Below, one piece after another: positions 32,951 through 43,635 of a stretch of 64,000 nt of DNA. The position numbers and the translations under genes were made by a program. This DNA is from Pantoea sp. BAV 3049 (GTDB taxonomy: Bacteria; Pseudomonadota; Gammaproteobacteria; Enterobacterales; Enterobacteriaceae): contig NZ_WHOY01000031.1 in assembly GCF_009765445.1 (NCBI RefSeq), positions 1,569,007 through 1,633,006 on the forward strand. The letters are read 5' to 3'. Every line of letters starts with the position of its first letter. The stretch's first letter is position 1. Below the pieces are notes generated by a model that was given only the letters and a program-made list of their open reading frames with translations, had not been told where the DNA came from and did not search any database.

Positions 32951-33894
32951 TGAGCCGTCCTCGTCGTCGCGGACGCGACGTCCACGGTGTGCTGCTGCTG
33001 GATAAACCTCAGGGACTCTCTTCCAACGATGCGCTGCAGAAGGTCAAACGGCTGTTCACGGCGAATCGTGCGGGACATACGGGGGCGCTCGATCCTCTGG
33101 CGACCGGCATGCTGCCGATTTGCCTGGGTGAAGCCACCAAGTTCTCACAGTACCTGCTGGACTCCGACAAGCGCTACCGTGTGATTGCCCGTTTGGGGCA
33201 GCGCACCGATACTTCTGATGCCGATGGCCAGATTATCAGCGAGCGACCAGTCAGTTTCACGCAGGAACAGCTTGAAGATGCACTCGACAGCTTCCGTGGG
33301 GAAACCCGGCAGGTGCCGTCGATGTATTCGGCGCTCAAGTATCAGGGGCGCAAGCTATATGAATACGCTCGTGAAGGGATCGAAGTCCCGCGCGAAGCGC
33401 GCAGCATCGTGGTTTATGAGCTGAAGTTTATCCGCTGGGAAGAGAATGAACTGGAGCTGGAAATTCATTGCTCTAAAGGCACCTATATCCGTACCATTAC
33501 GGACGATCTGGGTGAAATGCTGGGTTGCGGTGCGCATGTGATTTATCTGCGCCGTCTGCAGGTAGCCACTTATCCCATTGCCAGCATGGTGACTCTCGAG
33601 CAGCTTGCCGCGTTGAACGAAGAAGCGTTAAGAACGGAGCGCTCGCCAGCAGATTTACTCGACCCGTTGTTGATGCCGATGGACAGCCCGGCAGCCGCTT
33701 ACCCGGAAGTGAATCTGCTGAGCGTGGTCGCTGCTTACTTCAGGCAGGGCCAGCCGGTGCAGGCTGCGAATGTCCCGGCTGAAGGCCTGGTGCGCGTCAC
33801 CGAAGGGGCTGAGCGGAAGTTTATCGGGATGGCAGAGATTGCCGAAGATGGCCGGGTCGCACCGCGTCGTCTGGTTGTAGAATATTCCGACTAG
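32950..33894 (+). CDS. truB: tRNA pseudouridine(55) synthase TruB
   Basis: Isomerises U55 in the T loop of nearly all tRNAs and acts as a tRNA chaperone. Catalytic Asp48 sits in [12 protein letters not shown]. Further motifs: [32 protein letters not shown] and the C-terminal PUA domain ending RRLVVEYSD. The ATG at 32950 (TGATG overlap with rbfA) follows AAGGAGGAT. 314 residues. Confidence 0.98.
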   Translation: MSRPRRRGRDVHGVLLLDKPQGLSSNDALQKVKRLFTANRAGHTGALDPLATGMLPICLGEATKFSQYLLDSDKRYRVIARLGQRTDTSDADGQIISERPVSFTQEQLEDALDSFRGETRQVPSMYSALKYQGRKLYEYAREGIEVPREARSIVVYELKFIRWEENELELEIHCSKGTYIRTITDDLGEMLGCGAHVIYLRRLQVATYPIASMVTLEQLAALNEEALRTERSPADLLDPLLMPMDSPAAAYPEVNLLSVVAAYFRQGQPVQAANVPAEGLVRVTEGAERKFIGMAEIAEDGRVAPRRLVVEYSD

Positions 33895-33898
33895 TCAT

Positions 33899-33927
33899 TT
33901 GCGTAAGCGAGTGGCTAAGAGTAGAAT
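33899..33927 (+). promoter_or_regulatory. Probable rpsO promoter
   Basis: TTGCGT (33899-33904), 17-bp spacer, TAGAAT (33922-33927), starting just past the truB stop. The E. coli rpsO promoter occupies the same place. The resulting leader would contain the region where S15 binds its own mRNA in E. coli. Confidence 0.6.
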
Positions 33928-34005
33928 AGTTCGGCTTTACCATTGGGCTGCTGAATTAGAGATCGGCACCTGTACATTTATTATCATTTAATTTGGAGTT
34001 GTATC

Positions 34006-34275
34006 ATGTCTCTAAGTGTTGAAACTAAAGCGCAGATCGTTGCTGAATACGGCCGTGACGCTAACGACAGTGGTTCTACCGAAGTTCAGGTTGCTCTGCT
34101 GACCGCACAGATTAACCATCTGCAGGGTCACTTCTCTGAGCACAAAAAAGACCACCACAGCCGTCGCGGTCTGCTGCGCATGGTTTCCCAGCGTCGTAAG
34201 CTGCTGGATTACCTGAAGCGTAAAGATGTTGCACGTTACACCAGCCTGATCGAGCGTCTGGGTCTGCGTCGCTAA
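34006..34275 (+). CDS. rpsO: 30S ribosomal protein S15
   Basis: Primary 16S rRNA-binding protein of the small-subunit platform, 89 residues ending [10 protein letters not shown]. The rRNA-binding segments [18 protein letters not shown] and [13 protein letters not shown] are intact. In E. coli S15 represses its own translation through a pseudoknot at the start; the TTTGGAG site and nearby leader are in the expected place. Confidence 0.99.
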   Translation: MSLSVETKAQIVAEYGRDANDSGSTEVQVALLTAQINHLQGHFSEHKKDHHSRRGLLRMVSQRRKLLDYLKRKDVARYTSLIERLGLRR

Positions 34276-34352
34276 GTCTTAAGAATCTGCCCGCCATTCA
34301 GTGCATTCTGAGATTAAAAACGGCAAAAAGGCGGATTCGTGCGAGTTTCGCT

Positions 34353-34381
34353 AAAAAGGGGCCTTTATGGCCCCCTTTTTT
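34353..34381 (+). terminator. rpsO terminator (t1)
   Basis: GGGGCC/GGCCCC stem with TTTAT loop, A-rich before and six T after. It attenuates transcription from rpsO into pnp. Confidence 0.87.
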
Positions 34382-34452
34382 CAGGCAAGCGGCAGCAATT
34401 CAGACCAAACTATTGTATTGTTGCTGAGTGTGATCTTCAGTTGCAGAGGTTC

Positions 34453-34509
34453 GCGCGGCTAATGAGAGGCTTTGTCCCGGATGGGGATTAAGGGTTGTCA
34501 TTAGTCGCG
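34453..34509 (+). promoter_or_regulatory. pnp leader stem-loop, probable RNase III site
   Basis: GCGCGGCTAATGA (34453-34465) pairs with TCATTAGTCGCG (34498-34509) in a stem of about 11 bp with one bulged C and a G-U pair, with a structured loop of ~32 bases. In E. coli RNase III cuts such a leader stem and PNPase then represses its own mRNA; the position fits the same autoregulation. Confidence 0.7.
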
Positions 34510-34578
34510 AGGATGCAGATGAGGATTTAAAAATCCACGGCAGGGTCAGTGCCTTGCCATGACGTTAAGGACAAAATT

Positions 34579-36711
34579 TTGCTGAACCCGATCGTACGCA
34601 AATTCCAATATGGTCAGCATACCGTTACCCTTGAGACCGGTATGATGGCTCGCCAGGCAACGGCAGCCGTAATGGTTAGCATGGACGACACAGCCGTGTT
34701 CGTGACCGTTGTAGGCCAGAAAAAATCCAAGCCAGGTCAGGACTTTTTCCCGCTGACCGTTAACTATCAGGAGCGTACCTACGCTGCTGGTCGTATCCCG
34801 GGCAGCTTCTTCCGTCGTGAAGGCCGTCCGAGTGAAGGCGAGACCCTGACCTCACGTCTGATTGACCGTCCAATCCGCCCACTGTTCCCTGAAGGGTTTG
34901 TTAACGAAGTCCAGGTCATTGCGACTGTGGTTTCCGTTAACCCACAGGTTAACCCGGACATCGTCGCAATGATCGGTGCTTCTGCGGCTCTGAGCCTTTC
35001 CGGTCTGCCTTTCAATGGTCCTATTGGCGCGGCGCGCGTTGGCTACCTCAACGATCAGTACGTTCTTAACCCAACTGCCGATGAGCTGAAAGAGAGCAAA
35101 CTGGATCTGGTGGTTGCCGGTACTCAGGGCGCGGTACTGATGGTTGAATCAGAAGCTGAGCTGCTGAGCGAAGACCAGATGCTGGGTGCCGTGGTCTTTG
35201 GCCACGACCAACAGCAGATCGTAATCGATAACATCAATGCTCTGGTTGCCGAAGCGGGTAAACCGCGTTGGGACTGGCAGCCAGAAGCTGTAAACGAAGC
35301 GTTACATTCACGTATCGCTGCGCTGGCTGAAGCTCGTCTGAGCGACGCTTACCGCATCACCGATAAACAAGAGCGTTATGCTCAGGTTGACGTGATCAAA
35401 TCTGAAGCCAAAGCAGCCCTGCTGGCCGAAGATGCAAGCCTGGACGAAGGCGAGATCAGCGACATCCTGCACGCGCTGGAAAAAGATGTTGTGCGTAGCC
35501 GCATCCTGCGTGGCGAGCCGCGTATCGATGGTCGCGAAAAAGACATGATCCGTGGTCTGGACGTGCGCACTGGCGTTCTGCCACGTACTCACGGCTCCGC
35601 GCTGTTTACCCGTGGTGAAACTCAGGCACTGGTAACCGCGACTCTGGGTACAGCCCGTGATGCCCAGAATCTGGATGAGCTGATGGGCGAACGTACCGAC
35701 AGCTTCCTGTTCCACTACAACTTCCCTCCATACTCCGTCGGTGAGACCGGTATGGTGGGTTCGCCTAAGCGTCGTGAAATTGGTCACGGCCGTCTGGCGA
35801 AACGCGGCGTGCTGGCCGTCATGCCGAAAGGCGATGCGTTCCCATACACCGTGCGTGTGGTGTCTGAAATCACCGAATCCAATGGTTCCTCTTCTATGGC
35901 TTCCGTCTGCGGTGCTTCTCTGGCGCTGATGGACGCAGGCGTACCGATCAAAGCGGCCGTAGCCGGTATCGCGATGGGTCTGGTAAAAGAAGGCGATAAC
36001 TTTGTGGTGCTCTCAGACATCCTGGGCGACGAAGATCACCTGGGCGACATGGACTTCAAAGTAGCCGGTAGCCGTGAAGGTATCACCGCGCTGCAGATGG
36101 ACATTAAAATCGAAGGTATCACCCGCGAAATCATGCAGGTGGCTCTGAACCAGGCTAAGGGTGCGCGTCTGCACATTCTGGGCGTAATGGAACAGGCTAT
36201 CAGCACCCCACGTGGTGATATTTCTGAATTTGCTCCGCGCATTCACACTATCAAGATTAGCCCGGACAAAATCAAAGACGTTATCGGTAAAGGCGGTTCT
36301 GTTATTCGCGCGCTGACCGAAGAAACCGGCACCACCATCGAAATTGAAGATGACGGTACGGTGAAAATTGCTGCGACCGACGGTGATAAAGCGAAATACG
36401 CTATCCGTCGTATCGAAGAGATCACTGCAGAAATCGAAGTGGGCCGTATCTACAACGGTAAAGTGACCCGCATCGTTGACTTCGGTGCCTTCGTGGCAAT
36501 CGGCGGCGGTAAAGAAGGTCTGGTGCACATTTCTCAAATCGCTGACAAGCGCGTAGAGAAAGTGACCGACTATCTGCAGATGGGCCAGGAAGTGCCTGTG
36601 AAGGTACTGGAAGTTGATCGCCAGGGGCGCGTGCGTCTGAGCATCAAAGAAGCGACCGAGCAGGCTGCAGAGCCTGAAGCGGCCGCTGCGCCGAACCCAG
36701 AAGCAGAATAA
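34579..36711 (+). CDS. pnp: Polyribonucleotide nucleotidyltransferase PNPase
   Basis: Phosphorolytic 3'-5' exoribonuclease, trimer and part of the RNA degradosome. The TTG at 34579 (after TTAAGGACAAAAT) starts [16 protein letters not shown] and gives 710 residues; E. coli pnp also starts with TTG. Order: RNase PH-like domain 1, alpha-helical linker, catalytic PH domain 2 ([37 protein letters not shown]), KH ([15 protein letters not shown]) and S1 ([17 protein letters not shown]). The tail is acidic and Ala-rich. Confidence 0.98.
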   Translation: MLNPIVRKFQYGQHTVTLETGMMARQATAAVMVSMDDTAVFVTVVGQKKSKPGQDFFPLTVNYQERTYAAGRIPGSFFRREGRPSEGETLTSRLIDRPIRPLFPEGFVNEVQVIATVVSVNPQVNPDIVAMIGASAALSLSGLPFNGPIGAARVGYLNDQYVLNPTADELKESKLDLVVAGTQGAVLMVESEAELLSEDQMLGAVVFGHDQQQIVIDNINALVAEAGKPRWDWQPEAVNEALHSRIAALAEARLSDAYRITDKQERYAQVDVIKSEAKAALLAEDASLDEGEISDILHALEKDVVRSRILRGEPRIDGREKDMIRGLDVRTGVLPRTHGSALFTRGETQALVTATLGTARDAQNLDELMGERTDSFLFHYNFPPYSVGETGMVGSPKRREIGHGRLAKRGVLAVMPKGDAFPYTVRVVSEITESNGSSSMASVCGASLALMDAGVPIKAAVAGIAMGLVKEGDNFVVLSDILGDEDHLGDMDFKVAGSREGITALQMDIKIEGITREIMQVALNQAKGARLHILGVMEQAISTPRGDISEFAPRIHTIKISPDKIKDVIGKGGSVIRALTEETGTTIEIEDDGTVKIAATDGDKAKYAIRRIEEITAEIEVGRIYNGKVTRIVDFGAFVAIGGGKEGLVHISQIADKRVEKVTDYLQMGQEVPVKVLEVDRQGRVRLSIKEATEQAAEPEAAAAPNPEAE

Positions 36712-36723
36712 GTCAGACCATTG

Positions 36724-36751
36724 AGCTCTCCATGCACTGTCATGGAGAGCT
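36724..36751 (+). terminator. 11-bp hairpin after pnp
   Basis: AGCTCTCCATG pairs perfectly with CATGGAGAGCT around CACTGT, followed by only GTTTC. It may be a weak terminator or an mRNA 3'-end stabiliser between pnp and nlpI. Confidence 0.55.
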
Positions 36752-36837
36752 GTTTCATCGCGAGGGCAGGACGACACCTTGTGCACGGCAGGCGGATGAA
36801 TGGATTTCATCCCATTGTTTGTATTCGGGAGTGGGAA

Positions 36838-37722
36838 ATGAAGCCTTTTTTGCGCTGGTGTTTCGTTGCGACAGCTATAACGCTGGCAGGATGCAGCAAC
36901 TCGGATTGGCGTAAGAACGAGGTTCTGGCTGTTCCGCTACAGCCGACGTTGCAACAGGAAGTCATCCTGGCGCGCATGGAACAAATTCTTGCCAGTCGGG
37001 CCCTGACCGATGATGAACGCGCACAGCTGTTATATGAGCGCGGAGTGTTGTATGATAGTTTAGGTTTGAGAGCACTGGCGCGAAATGATTTTTCACAAGC
37101 GCTGTCTGTCAGACCAGATATGCCTGAAGTATTCAATTACTTAGGCATATATTTGACGCAGGCAGGTAATTTTGATGCTGCCTATGAAGCGTTCGATTCT
37201 GTACTTGAGCTTGATCCAACTTACAATTATGCGCATTTAAATCGCGGTATCGCCCTGTACTACGGCGGAAGGTTTAAATTGGCGCAAGATGATCTGCTGG
37301 CGTTTTATCAAGACGATCCTAACGATCCTTTCCGTAGCTTGTGGCTGTATCTCGATGAACGAGAGATGAACGCCGACAAGGCCAAAGTAGCGCTTCAACA
37401 GCGTTATGATAAAGCGGTCAGAGACCAATGGGGATGGAATATTGTCGAGTTCTACCTGGGCAACATCAGCGAAAGCAAGCTGATGGACCGTCTCAAGGCG
37501 GACGCAACGGATAACACCTCGCTCGCTGAACATCTCAGTGAAACCAACTTCTATTTAGGTAAGCACTACCTAAGTCTGGGGGAGAAGGACAACGCAGAAG
37601 CGTTGTTCAAGCTGACGGTCGCCAACAACGTACATAACTTTGTTGAGCACCGATATGCATTGTTGGAGCTGGCGCTACTCGGCCAGACACAAGACGATTT
37701 ATCAGAATCTGACCAGCAATAG
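36838..37722 (+). CDS. nlpI: Outer-membrane lipoprotein NlpI
   Basis: TPR-repeat lipoprotein that brings the protease Prc to the peptidoglycan hydrolase MepS and scaffolds other hydrolases. Start at 36838 ([19 protein letters not shown]) with lipobox LAGC, acylated Cys19; residue +2 is Ser, consistent with outer-membrane sorting. TPR units are visible around residues 60-165 ([60 protein letters not shown]). 294 residues, equal to E. coli. Confidence 0.97.
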   Translation: MKPFLRWCFVATAITLAGCSNSDWRKNEVLAVPLQPTLQQEVILARMEQILASRALTDDERAQLLYERGVLYDSLGLRALARNDFSQALSVRPDMPEVFNYLGIYLTQAGNFDAAYEAFDSVLELDPTYNYAHLNRGIALYYGGRFKLAQDDLLAFYQDDPNDPFRSLWLYLDEREMNADKAKVALQQRYDKAVRDQWGWNIVEFYLGNISESKLMDRLKADATDNTSLAEHLSETNFYLGKHYLSLGEKDNAEALFKLTVANNVHNFVEHRYALLELALLGQTQDDLSESDQQ

Positions 37723-37826
37723 CTGACGAACTTTTATTGCCCGAATTTTCGAAATGTCATCATCTTCGCGGATGAGGGCTTCTTTGTTCGTCGAAACCAC
37801 TAATTTGAGCCGGTTCACACTTTTTG

Positions 37827-37883
37827 ATGAAAATGACTGAATGTTTTCACGACGAGTTATGTAGACTGGCCGCCGCAATCTAA
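37827..37883 (+). CDS. yrbN: Small protein YrbN, shortened by an in-frame stop
   Basis: An 18-codon reading frame [18 protein letters not shown] sits between nlpI and deaD, where E. coli encodes the ~26-residue YrbN ([16 protein letters not shown]...NEARVHD). Here codon 19 is TAA (37881-37883). After it the same frame still reads E-A-R-V-L-H-D and stops at TGA 37905-37907, inside the deaD start. So the reading frame and its end are conserved but a nonsense codon interrupts it. No typical ribosome-binding site is obvious. The function of YrbN is unknown; this could be a regulatory upstream frame for deaD. Confidence 0.6.
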   Translation: MKMTECFHDELCRLAAAI

Positions 37884-37899
37884 GAGGCACGTGTACTAC

Positions 37900-39798
37900 A
37901 TGACTGATATTGAAACCACTTTTGCTGACCTTGGTCTGAATGAAGCTATCCTTGAATCACTGAACGGCATGGGCTACGTCAAGCCATCTCCAATCCAGGC
38001 AGAGTGTATTCCTCACCTGCTGGCGGGCCGCGACGTGCTGGGTATGGCACAGACCGGGAGCGGTAAAACTGCAGCGTTCTCGCTGCCCCTGCTGAATAAC
38101 ATTGATAGCAACCTGAAAGCACCACAGATCCTGGTGCTGGCACCAACCCGTGAGTTGGCGGTTCAGGTTGCCGAAGCCGTAACCGAATTCTCTAAACACA
38201 TGCGCGGTCTTAACGTCGTGGCCCTTTACGGCGGCCAGCGTTACGACGTACAGCTGCGCGCACTGCGTCAGGGACCACAGGTTGTTGTGGGTACGCCTGG
38301 TCGCCTGCTTGACCACCTGAAACGCGGCACGTTAGACCTCTCTAACCTGCGCGGTCTGGTGCTGGACGAAGCTGATGAAATGCTGCGTATGGGCTTCATC
38401 GAAGACGTTGAAACCATCATGGCTCAGATCCCGGACGGTCATCAGACCGCACTGTTCTCTGCCACTATGCCAGAAGCGATTCGTCGTATTACCAAACGCT
38501 TTATGAAAGATCCTCAGGAAGTGCGTATTCAGTCAAGCCTGACTACCCGTCCTGATATCAGCCAGAGCTACTGGACTGCTTACGGTCGTAAGACTGATGC
38601 ACTGGTTCGTTTCCTGGAAGCGGAAGATTTTGATGCGGCGATTATCTTCGTTCGTACCAAAAATGCGACCCTGGAAGTGGCTGAAGCGCTGGAGCGCAGC
38701 GGTTACAACAGTGCTGCCCTGAACGGTGACATGAATCAGGCGCTGCGTGAGCAGACTCTGGAGCGCCTGAAAGATGGCCGCCTGGATATTCTGATCGCCA
38801 CTGACGTTGCGGCCCGTGGTCTGGACGTTGAGCGCATCAGCCTGGTGGTAAACTTCGACATTCCTATGGATGCTGAATCTTACGTTCATCGCATCGGCCG
38901 TACCGGTCGTGCTGGTCGTGCCGGTCGCGCACTGCTGTTCGTTGAGAACCGCGAGCGTCGCCTGCTGCGTAACATTGAACGCACCATGAAGCTGACGATT
39001 CCAGAAGTTGAACTGCCAAACGCAGAACTGCTGGGTCAGCGTCGTCTGGCTAAGTTCGCGGCTAAAGTTCAGCAGCAGCTGGAAAGCAGCGATCTGGACC
39101 AGTACCGCGCACTGCTGAGCAAAATGCAGCCGGAAGAAGAGCTGGATATGGAAACGCTGGCTGCAGCTCTGCTGAAAATGGCACAGGGCGAACGCCCTCT
39201 GATCGTTCCGGCCGATCCGGCTCCACGTCCACGTCGTGAGTTCAAAGAGCGTGACGACCGCCGTGGTGACCGTCCGGACCGTGGTCCTCGCGAAAGCCGT
39301 GATGGCGATCGTCCACGTCGTGAGCGTCGTGACGTTGGCGATATGGAAGTTTACCGCATTGAAGTGGGTCGCGATGACGGCGTTGAAGTTCGCCACATTG
39401 TCGGTGCAATTGCTAATGAAGGTGATATCAGCAGCCGTTACATCGGTAACATCAAGCTTTTCGGGACTCACTCCACCATCGAACTGCCAAAAGGCATGCC
39501 GGGTGACATTCTGCAGCACTTCACTCGCACGCGCATTCTGAACAAGCCGATGAATATGCAGTTGATTGGTGATGCGCAGCCTCGCAGCAACGATCGTGGC
39601 GGCGAACGTCGTGGCGGTCCTGGTGCTGGTCGCGGTGGTTTCGGCGGCGGTCGTGAAGGTGGCCGTTCTGAAGGCGGGCGTCGTTTCAGCAATGACCGTG
39701 GCGGCGAGCGTCGTAGCGGTGGTTTCAGCCGTGACGGTGGCAACCGTGGCCCACGTCGTGAAGACGGTGCCGCACCAACCCGTCGTCGTGATGTATAA
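37900..39798 (+). CDS. deaD: DEAD-box RNA helicase DeaD (CsdA)
   Basis: Cold-shock ATP-dependent RNA helicase in 50S assembly and mRNA turnover. Motifs in order: Q motif ([15 protein letters not shown]), [10 protein letters not shown], Ia PTRELA, II DEAD ([13 protein letters not shown]), [34 protein letters not shown]-terminal RNA-binding domain (~residues 480-560) and a long Arg/Gly tail follow. I chose the ATG at 37900; AAGAGG lies 12-13 bases upstream. 632 residues. The ~180-bp leader after nlpI contains yrbN. Confidence 0.97.
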   Translation: MTDIETTFADLGLNEAILESLNGMGYVKPSPIQAECIPHLLAGRDVLGMAQTGSGKTAAFSLPLLNNIDSNLKAPQILVLAPTRELAVQVAEAVTEFSKHMRGLNVVALYGGQRYDVQLRALRQGPQVVVGTPGRLLDHLKRGTLDLSNLRGLVLDEADEMLRMGFIEDVETIMAQIPDGHQTALFSATMPEAIRRITKRFMKDPQEVRIQSSLTTRPDISQSYWTAYGRKTDALVRFLEAEDFDAAIIFVRTKNATLEVAEALERSGYNSAALNGDMNQALREQTLERLKDGRLDILIATDVAARGLDVERISLVVNFDIPMDAESYVHRIGRTGRAGRAGRALLFVENRERRLLRNIERTMKLTIPEVELPNAELLGQRRLAKFAAKVQQQLESSDLDQYRALLSKMQPEEELDMETLAAALLKMAQGERPLIVPADPAPRPRREFKERDDRRGDRPDRGPRESRDGDRPRRERRDVGDMEVYRIEVGRDDGVEVRHIVGAIANEGDISSRYIGNIKLFGTHSTIELPKGMPGDILQHFTRTRILNKPMNMQLIGDAQPRSNDRGGERRGGPGAGRGGFGGGREGGRSEGGRRFSNDRGGERRSGGFSRDGGNRGPRREDGAAPTRRRDV

Positions 39799-39814
39799 TC
39801 ACTGACTGATGCAT

Positions 39815-39846
39815 AAAAAAAACCAGCCTTCGGGCTGGTTTTTTTA
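39815..39846. terminator. Terminator shared by deaD and yhbW
   Basis: AACCAGCC-TTCG-GGCTGGTT with A-run before and T-run after, between convergent genes; works in both directions. Confidence 0.9.
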
Positions 39847-39861
39847 TTCCTGCAATTTGCG

Positions 39862-40869
39862 TCAGAGCGAGTTATTCGCTTCCATCGCCAGAGCAAACGA
39901 GTGTTGGCGGGCCTGCTGATCGAAGATCTGTCCGTTGACCATAATTTCGTCTGCCTGAGTTTCACGGATCAGCGAGGCCAGGCCGTGACGGACCTTATCC
40001 AGATCGCCCACCAGAGACATGCTCAGCGCCTGCTGAACGCCATACTGTTCGGATGGCGACCAGAAGTTATCCATATTTTCCACCGGAGCCGGTAGCGGGC
40101 CTGGCTTGCCGCGACGCAGATTCACAAACTGCTGCTGCATTGAGGTGAACAGGAATTTTGCATCCCGCTCGCTGTCGGCGGCCACGACGTTCACGCAGAC
40201 CATCGCATACGGCTTTTCGAGTCTGGCTGACGGCTTAAAGTTCTCACGGTACAGATGCAGGGCCTGAAACAACATATCCGGTGCGAAATGCGAGGCAAAG
40301 GCAAACGGCAGGCCGAGCTGGGCAGAAAGTTGAGCGCTGTACAGACTGGAACCCAGTAGCCAGACGGGAATTTTCAACCCCAGTCCTGGCACCGGCTGGA
40401 CAGCAGGCTGGGAGTTTTCTCCGGCATCAAACCAGTCAATCATCTCCTGCACATCTGCCGGAAAATTGTCGATATGTCCGCCCATATGGCGACGTAATGC
40501 CATCATCGTGCGCTGATCGGAACCCGGTGCGCGACCCAGACCCATATCGATACGCCCCGGATAAAGAGACTCCAGCGTGCCGAACTGCTCGGCAATCACC
40601 AACGGAGAGTGGTTTGGCAGCATCACGCCACCGGAACCCAGGCGCAGGGTAGTGGTATTGGCAGCCAGATAGCCGATCAACACCGAGGTCGCCGCGCTGG
40701 CAATCCCGGTCATGTTATGGTGCTCAGCCAGCCAGTAACGGTTAAAGCCGAGTTTTTCAGATTGCTGTGCCAGCGCCAGTGAAGCGTGGAAAGCCTCACG
40801 CGCGCTGGCACCCTGTGGAATAGGGGCCAGATCGAGGACCGACAGAGGGACGTTTTTTTTATCAGACAT
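39862..40869 (-). CDS. yhbW: Luciferase-like FMN-dependent monooxygenase YhbW
   Basis: Bacterial-luciferase-family flavoprotein of unknown substrate; 335 residues as in E. coli YhbW. Conserved pieces: [22 protein letters not shown] (near residue 45), [19 protein letters not shown], and [18 protein letters not shown]. It stands alone, convergent with deaD; the mtr gene that separates them in E. coli is missing. Confidence 0.95.
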   Translation of the reverse strand: MSDKKNVPLSVLDLAPIPQGASAREAFHASLALAQQSEKLGFNRYWLAEHHNMTGIASAATSVLIGYLAANTTTLRLGSGGVMLPNHSPLVIAEQFGTLESLYPGRIDMGLGRAPGSDQRTMMALRRHMGGHIDNFPADVQEMIDWFDAGENSQPAVQPVPGLGLKIPVWLLGSSLYSAQLSAQLGLPFAFASHFAPDMLFQALHLYRENFKPSARLEKPYAMVCVNVVAADSERDAKFLFTSMQQQFVNLRRGKPGPLPAPVENMDNFWSPSEQYGVQQALSMSLVGDLDKVRHGLASLIRETQADEIMVNGQIFDQQARQHSFALAMEANNSL

Positions 40870-41021
40870 AATCGCTCACTTATTCGGAAGGAATTCGCGC
40901 CAGTACAACTACACAGCCTAAGCGATTACAGGTTAACAAGATTGGCAATTTACAGCACTTTTTGATTTTAAATTTATCACGGCAGGGTCAGGCAGAAAGC
41001 GGGCCGCAGCCCGCTTCAGCT

Positions 41022-41900
41022 TTAGTCGACCAGCTCCAGTCCGGGGACCTGACGCCAGTAGCCATTGCACTGCTGATGGGCGATAAGAGGAAGGGGGGCT
41101 TTACCCGTTTCATTATCGCGGAAGGCATCAATCAGCGGCAGGGTCTCGGTACCCTGCGGTGAGAAGCGAACGATATCCACCAGCCCCTGCATGGAGATCA
41201 GGTCGTTACCCAGGTTATAGCAGTAGCCGCTCATGGTCTGAATACCGTTCAGCACGAACACCTGCTGATCTTCCTGCGAGCGCAGGCTTCTGCCGTGCGG
41301 AAAGTTAATGCAGCAGGTCTGGCAGTCATCCTTACCGCGATTCTCTGCCCTTGCGGTAAAGCAACGGGCCGAGAGCGCCAGCGGCAGATAGCCGTAACTC
41401 AGTACTTCCACCTCGAACTGCCCGCGGATTTTCAGCTCATCGCACTGGGTTAGCATATTGGAGAGCCAGTCGCGCGACAGCTCAACCGGCATACACCAGC
41501 GCATCATGCCCATTTTCAGCAGCATTTTCAGCGTGACGGCGTTATAACAGTTCAGCGCATGACCGGCGACAAACGGCAGCCCTGCTTCGGCCGCCATATT
41601 GATGGTCCCCATATCATTGGCTTCAATCAGGAACTCCCCGTTATTGACATAACGTTTCAGCTCGGTCAGCTCGGAAGGTGACTGCACCAGCGCCAGGGTG
41701 CTCAGCACCACCTGCTTGCCTGCGGCAGCCAGATCTTTCGCCATCGCCATCCAGTCTGCAACTTTAGTGGCGCGGCGTTTGCTGCAAACTGCTTCACCCA
41801 GATAGATAATGTCAGCGTGGCTGCCTGCCGCCGCCTGGTAAAATTCCTGCAGGGTCTCTTTTGGCCAGTACCAGAGCACCGGGCCTACTGAATATTTCAT
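41022..41900 (-). CDS. ubiV: Oxygen-independent ubiquinone hydroxylation protein UbiV
   Basis: U32-peptidase-family [4Fe-4S] protein that with UbiU hydroxylates ubiquinone precursors without O2, using prephenate. Start at 41900 (MKYSVGPVLWYWPKETL) after TAGGA gives 292 residues, the E. coli length. The cluster cysteines are visible: one in GEAVCSKRR near residue 39 and three in SARCFTARAENRGKDDCQTC. It lies 8 bp after ubiU, so a UbiUV heterodimer from one message is expected. Confidence 0.95.
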   Translation of the reverse strand: MKYSVGPVLWYWPKETLQEFYQAAAGSHADIIYLGEAVCSKRRATKVADWMAMAKDLAAAGKQVVLSTLALVQSPSELTELKRYVNNGEFLIEANDMGTINMAAEAGLPFVAGHALNCYNAVTLKMLLKMGMMRWCMPVELSRDWLSNMLTQCDELKIRGQFEVEVLSYGYLPLALSARCFTARAENRGKDDCQTCCINFPHGRSLRSQEDQQVFVLNGIQTMSGYCYNLGNDLISMQGLVDIVRFSPQGTETLPLIDAFRDNETGKAPLPLIAHQQCNGYWRQVPGLELVD

Positions 41901-41908
41901 CGTCATTC

Positions 41909-42904
41909 CTACTGCCATTCACGGTGGTACGCACCCAGCGTGGTCTGCGTCCCTTCACTCAGTGCGCTCAGCGCGTTCATCCAACTTTGTTGGGCAACAA
42001 ACTCGCCTGGATTAGCCAAACAGCGGTCAATAGCCTGGCGCCAGATGCGGGCAACCTGGCCCACATAGGCCGGGCTGCGCTGGCGGCCTTCAATTTTCAC
42101 TGAGGCGATGTTTGCCGCCAGTAATTCTGGCAGCAGCTCCAGCGTATTCAGGCTGGTTGGTTCTTCCAGCGCGTGGTAACGCTGATCTTCCACTTTATAA
42201 CGGCCCTTGCACAGCGTCGGATAACCCGCGTTCTCATTGGCGTCATAGCGATCGATCAGCACCTCGTTCAGCCGCGATTCCAGGCCGTTTTCGGTCTGCT
42301 GCCAGCGCACGAAACGGGCTGGGGAGCAGGCACCCACGGTATTGGGGGATTCACCGGTCAGATAAGAGGAGAGGTAGCAGCGGCCTTCGGCCATGATGCA
42401 CAAACTGCCGAAAGCAAAGACTTCCAGCGGCACGGTGGAGGCGCGGGAAAGCTGTTTTACCTGATGGATCGACAGCACCCGCGGCAGGACCACCCGGGCA
42501 ACATCAAAATTACGTTGGTAAAACTTCACCGCTTCAGCATTGGTCGCCGATGCCTGCACGGAGACGTGGCGCTCGATATGCGGATAGCGGTTTGCCGCGT
42601 ATTCCAGCATCGCAATATCGGCCAGGATCAGCGCATCAACACCGGCCGCAGCGGCCATATCTACTGCCCGCTCCCAGCGCTGGTAGCCATCCGGGTGGGC
42701 AAAAGTGTTGATCGCAACATGCAGTTTACGTCTATGCTGATGAACGTAGCGGGCCGCTTCTTCCAGCCGTTTTTCGGTAAAATTCAGACCGGCAAAGTGG
42801 CGGGCGTTGGTGTCATCTTTCAGACCGATATACACAGCGTCTGCACCATTTTCGATTGCCGCCTTAAGCGCAGGCAGGTTGCCTGCAGGACAAAGCAGTT
42901 CCAT
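41909..42904 (-). CDS. ubiU: Oxygen-independent ubiquinone hydroxylation protein UbiU
   Basis: Partner of UbiV; U32 family, 331 residues. The start at 42904 (MELLCPAGNLPALKAAIENG) matches E. coli; an upstream in-frame ATG would add ~90 residues with no family similarity and extend into the promoter region. Cysteines for the [4Fe-4S] cluster are in CIMAEGRCYLSS, VGACSPARF and LCKGRY. It diverges from ubiT, which encodes the lipid-binding accessory factor. I looked for an FNR box in the 206-bp gap and did not find a convincing one. Confidence 0.95.
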   Translation of the reverse strand: MELLCPAGNLPALKAAIENGADAVYIGLKDDTNARHFAGLNFTEKRLEEAARYVHQHRRKLHVAINTFAHPDGYQRWERAVDMAAAAGVDALILADIAMLEYAANRYPHIERHVSVQASATNAEAVKFYQRNFDVARVVLPRVLSIHQVKQLSRASTVPLEVFAFGSLCIMAEGRCYLSSYLTGESPNTVGACSPARFVRWQQTENGLESRLNEVLIDRYDANENAGYPTLCKGRYKVEDQRYHALEEPTSLNTLELLPELLAANIASVKIEGRQRSPAYVGQVARIWRQAIDRCLANPGEFVAQQSWMNALSALSEGTQTTLGAYHREWQ

Positions 42905-43110
42905 ATAACGATTTCCGGATAAACAGGGAATGGTCGAGTGTAGACAGGCTGGCGATGACAATTTTTGATTTAAGGCAGCTAATGGCGTATTGATGGGGAA
43001 CGAATTCGCTGACAAAACGCCAGGGTTTGCACATTTTGTTGATCCAGACGCCTGATGTGATTTATCGATATGGCAAAATAGCCGAAATTTATTCGTAAGG
43101 AGTAAGAATA

Positions 43111-43635
43111 GTGTTGAACCTGTTACGTGCCCGGTTAGTCCGTAAAGGCCCGCAATATTTGCGTTTCCCACTGCAGTTTGCTCCCTTTGCCGTCAAAAAA
43201 CATGTCCTGCAACAGCTACTGAGCTGGCAATTTCATCATGCTTTGGCTGAAGGTGAGTTAAACTTTCTGCAGGGTCGCTGGTTAGGCATTGAGATCCAGG
43301 ACCTGGGACTGCGCTGGTCAACGACCATTGAGCAGGGAAAATTACGGGTGGAAGATCGTGCTGAGGCGGATGTCTGGTTCCGCGGTGATGCTAACGATCT
43401 TCTGCTGGTGGCTGCCCGCAGGCTCGATCCCGATACCCTGTTCTTCCAGCGTCGTCTGGTAATCGAAGGTGACACGGAACTGGGGCTTGAAGTGAAAAAT
43501 CTGATGGATGCCATTGAGCTTGAATTTATGCCGACGCCGCTGCGCATCGGACTTATGCAACTGGCTGACCTCGTTGAGGCAGGACTGACTGAGGACGCGA
43601 CTTCCCCGAGGGATCGCGCAGGTGCATCATGTTAA
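43111..43635 (+). CDS. ubiT: Ubiquinone biosynthesis accessory protein UbiT
   Basis: SCP2-domain lipid carrier acting in anaerobic ubiquinone synthesis with UbiU and UbiV. It starts with GTG at 43111, after GTAAGGAGT. The SCP2 motif DPDTLFFQRRLVIEGDTELG (residues ~109-128) is intact, followed by LEVKNLMDAIELE. 174 residues. Its stop overlaps the yhbS ATG by 7 bp. Confidence 0.94.
   Translation: MLNLLRARLVRKGPQYLRFPLQFAPFAVKKHVLQQLLSWQFHHALAEGELNFLQGRWLGIEIQDLGLRWSTTIEQGKLRVEDRAEADVWFRGDANDLLLVAARRLDPDTLFFQRRLVIEGDTELGLEVKNLMDAIELEFMPTPLRIGLMQLADLVEAGLTEDATSPRDRAGASC

Larger units (their letters stand above)
34276..34578 (+). other. rpsO-pnp intergenic region
   Basis: 303 bp holding the rpsO terminator (~34353-34381), presumably a pnp promoter downstream of it, and the processed pnp leader. 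I could not identify the pnp promoter hexamers with confidence. Confidence 0.7.

Noticed and set aside
38533-39519. Minus-strand frame (~330 codons) inside deaD
   Set aside because: Antisense shadow of a highly conserved helicase gene, with no independent signals.
42905-43110. FNR site expected between ubiU and ubiT, since these genes serve anaerobic ubiquinone synthesis
   Set aside because: TTGAT occurs near 43038 but without a properly spaced ATCAA; I did not call it.
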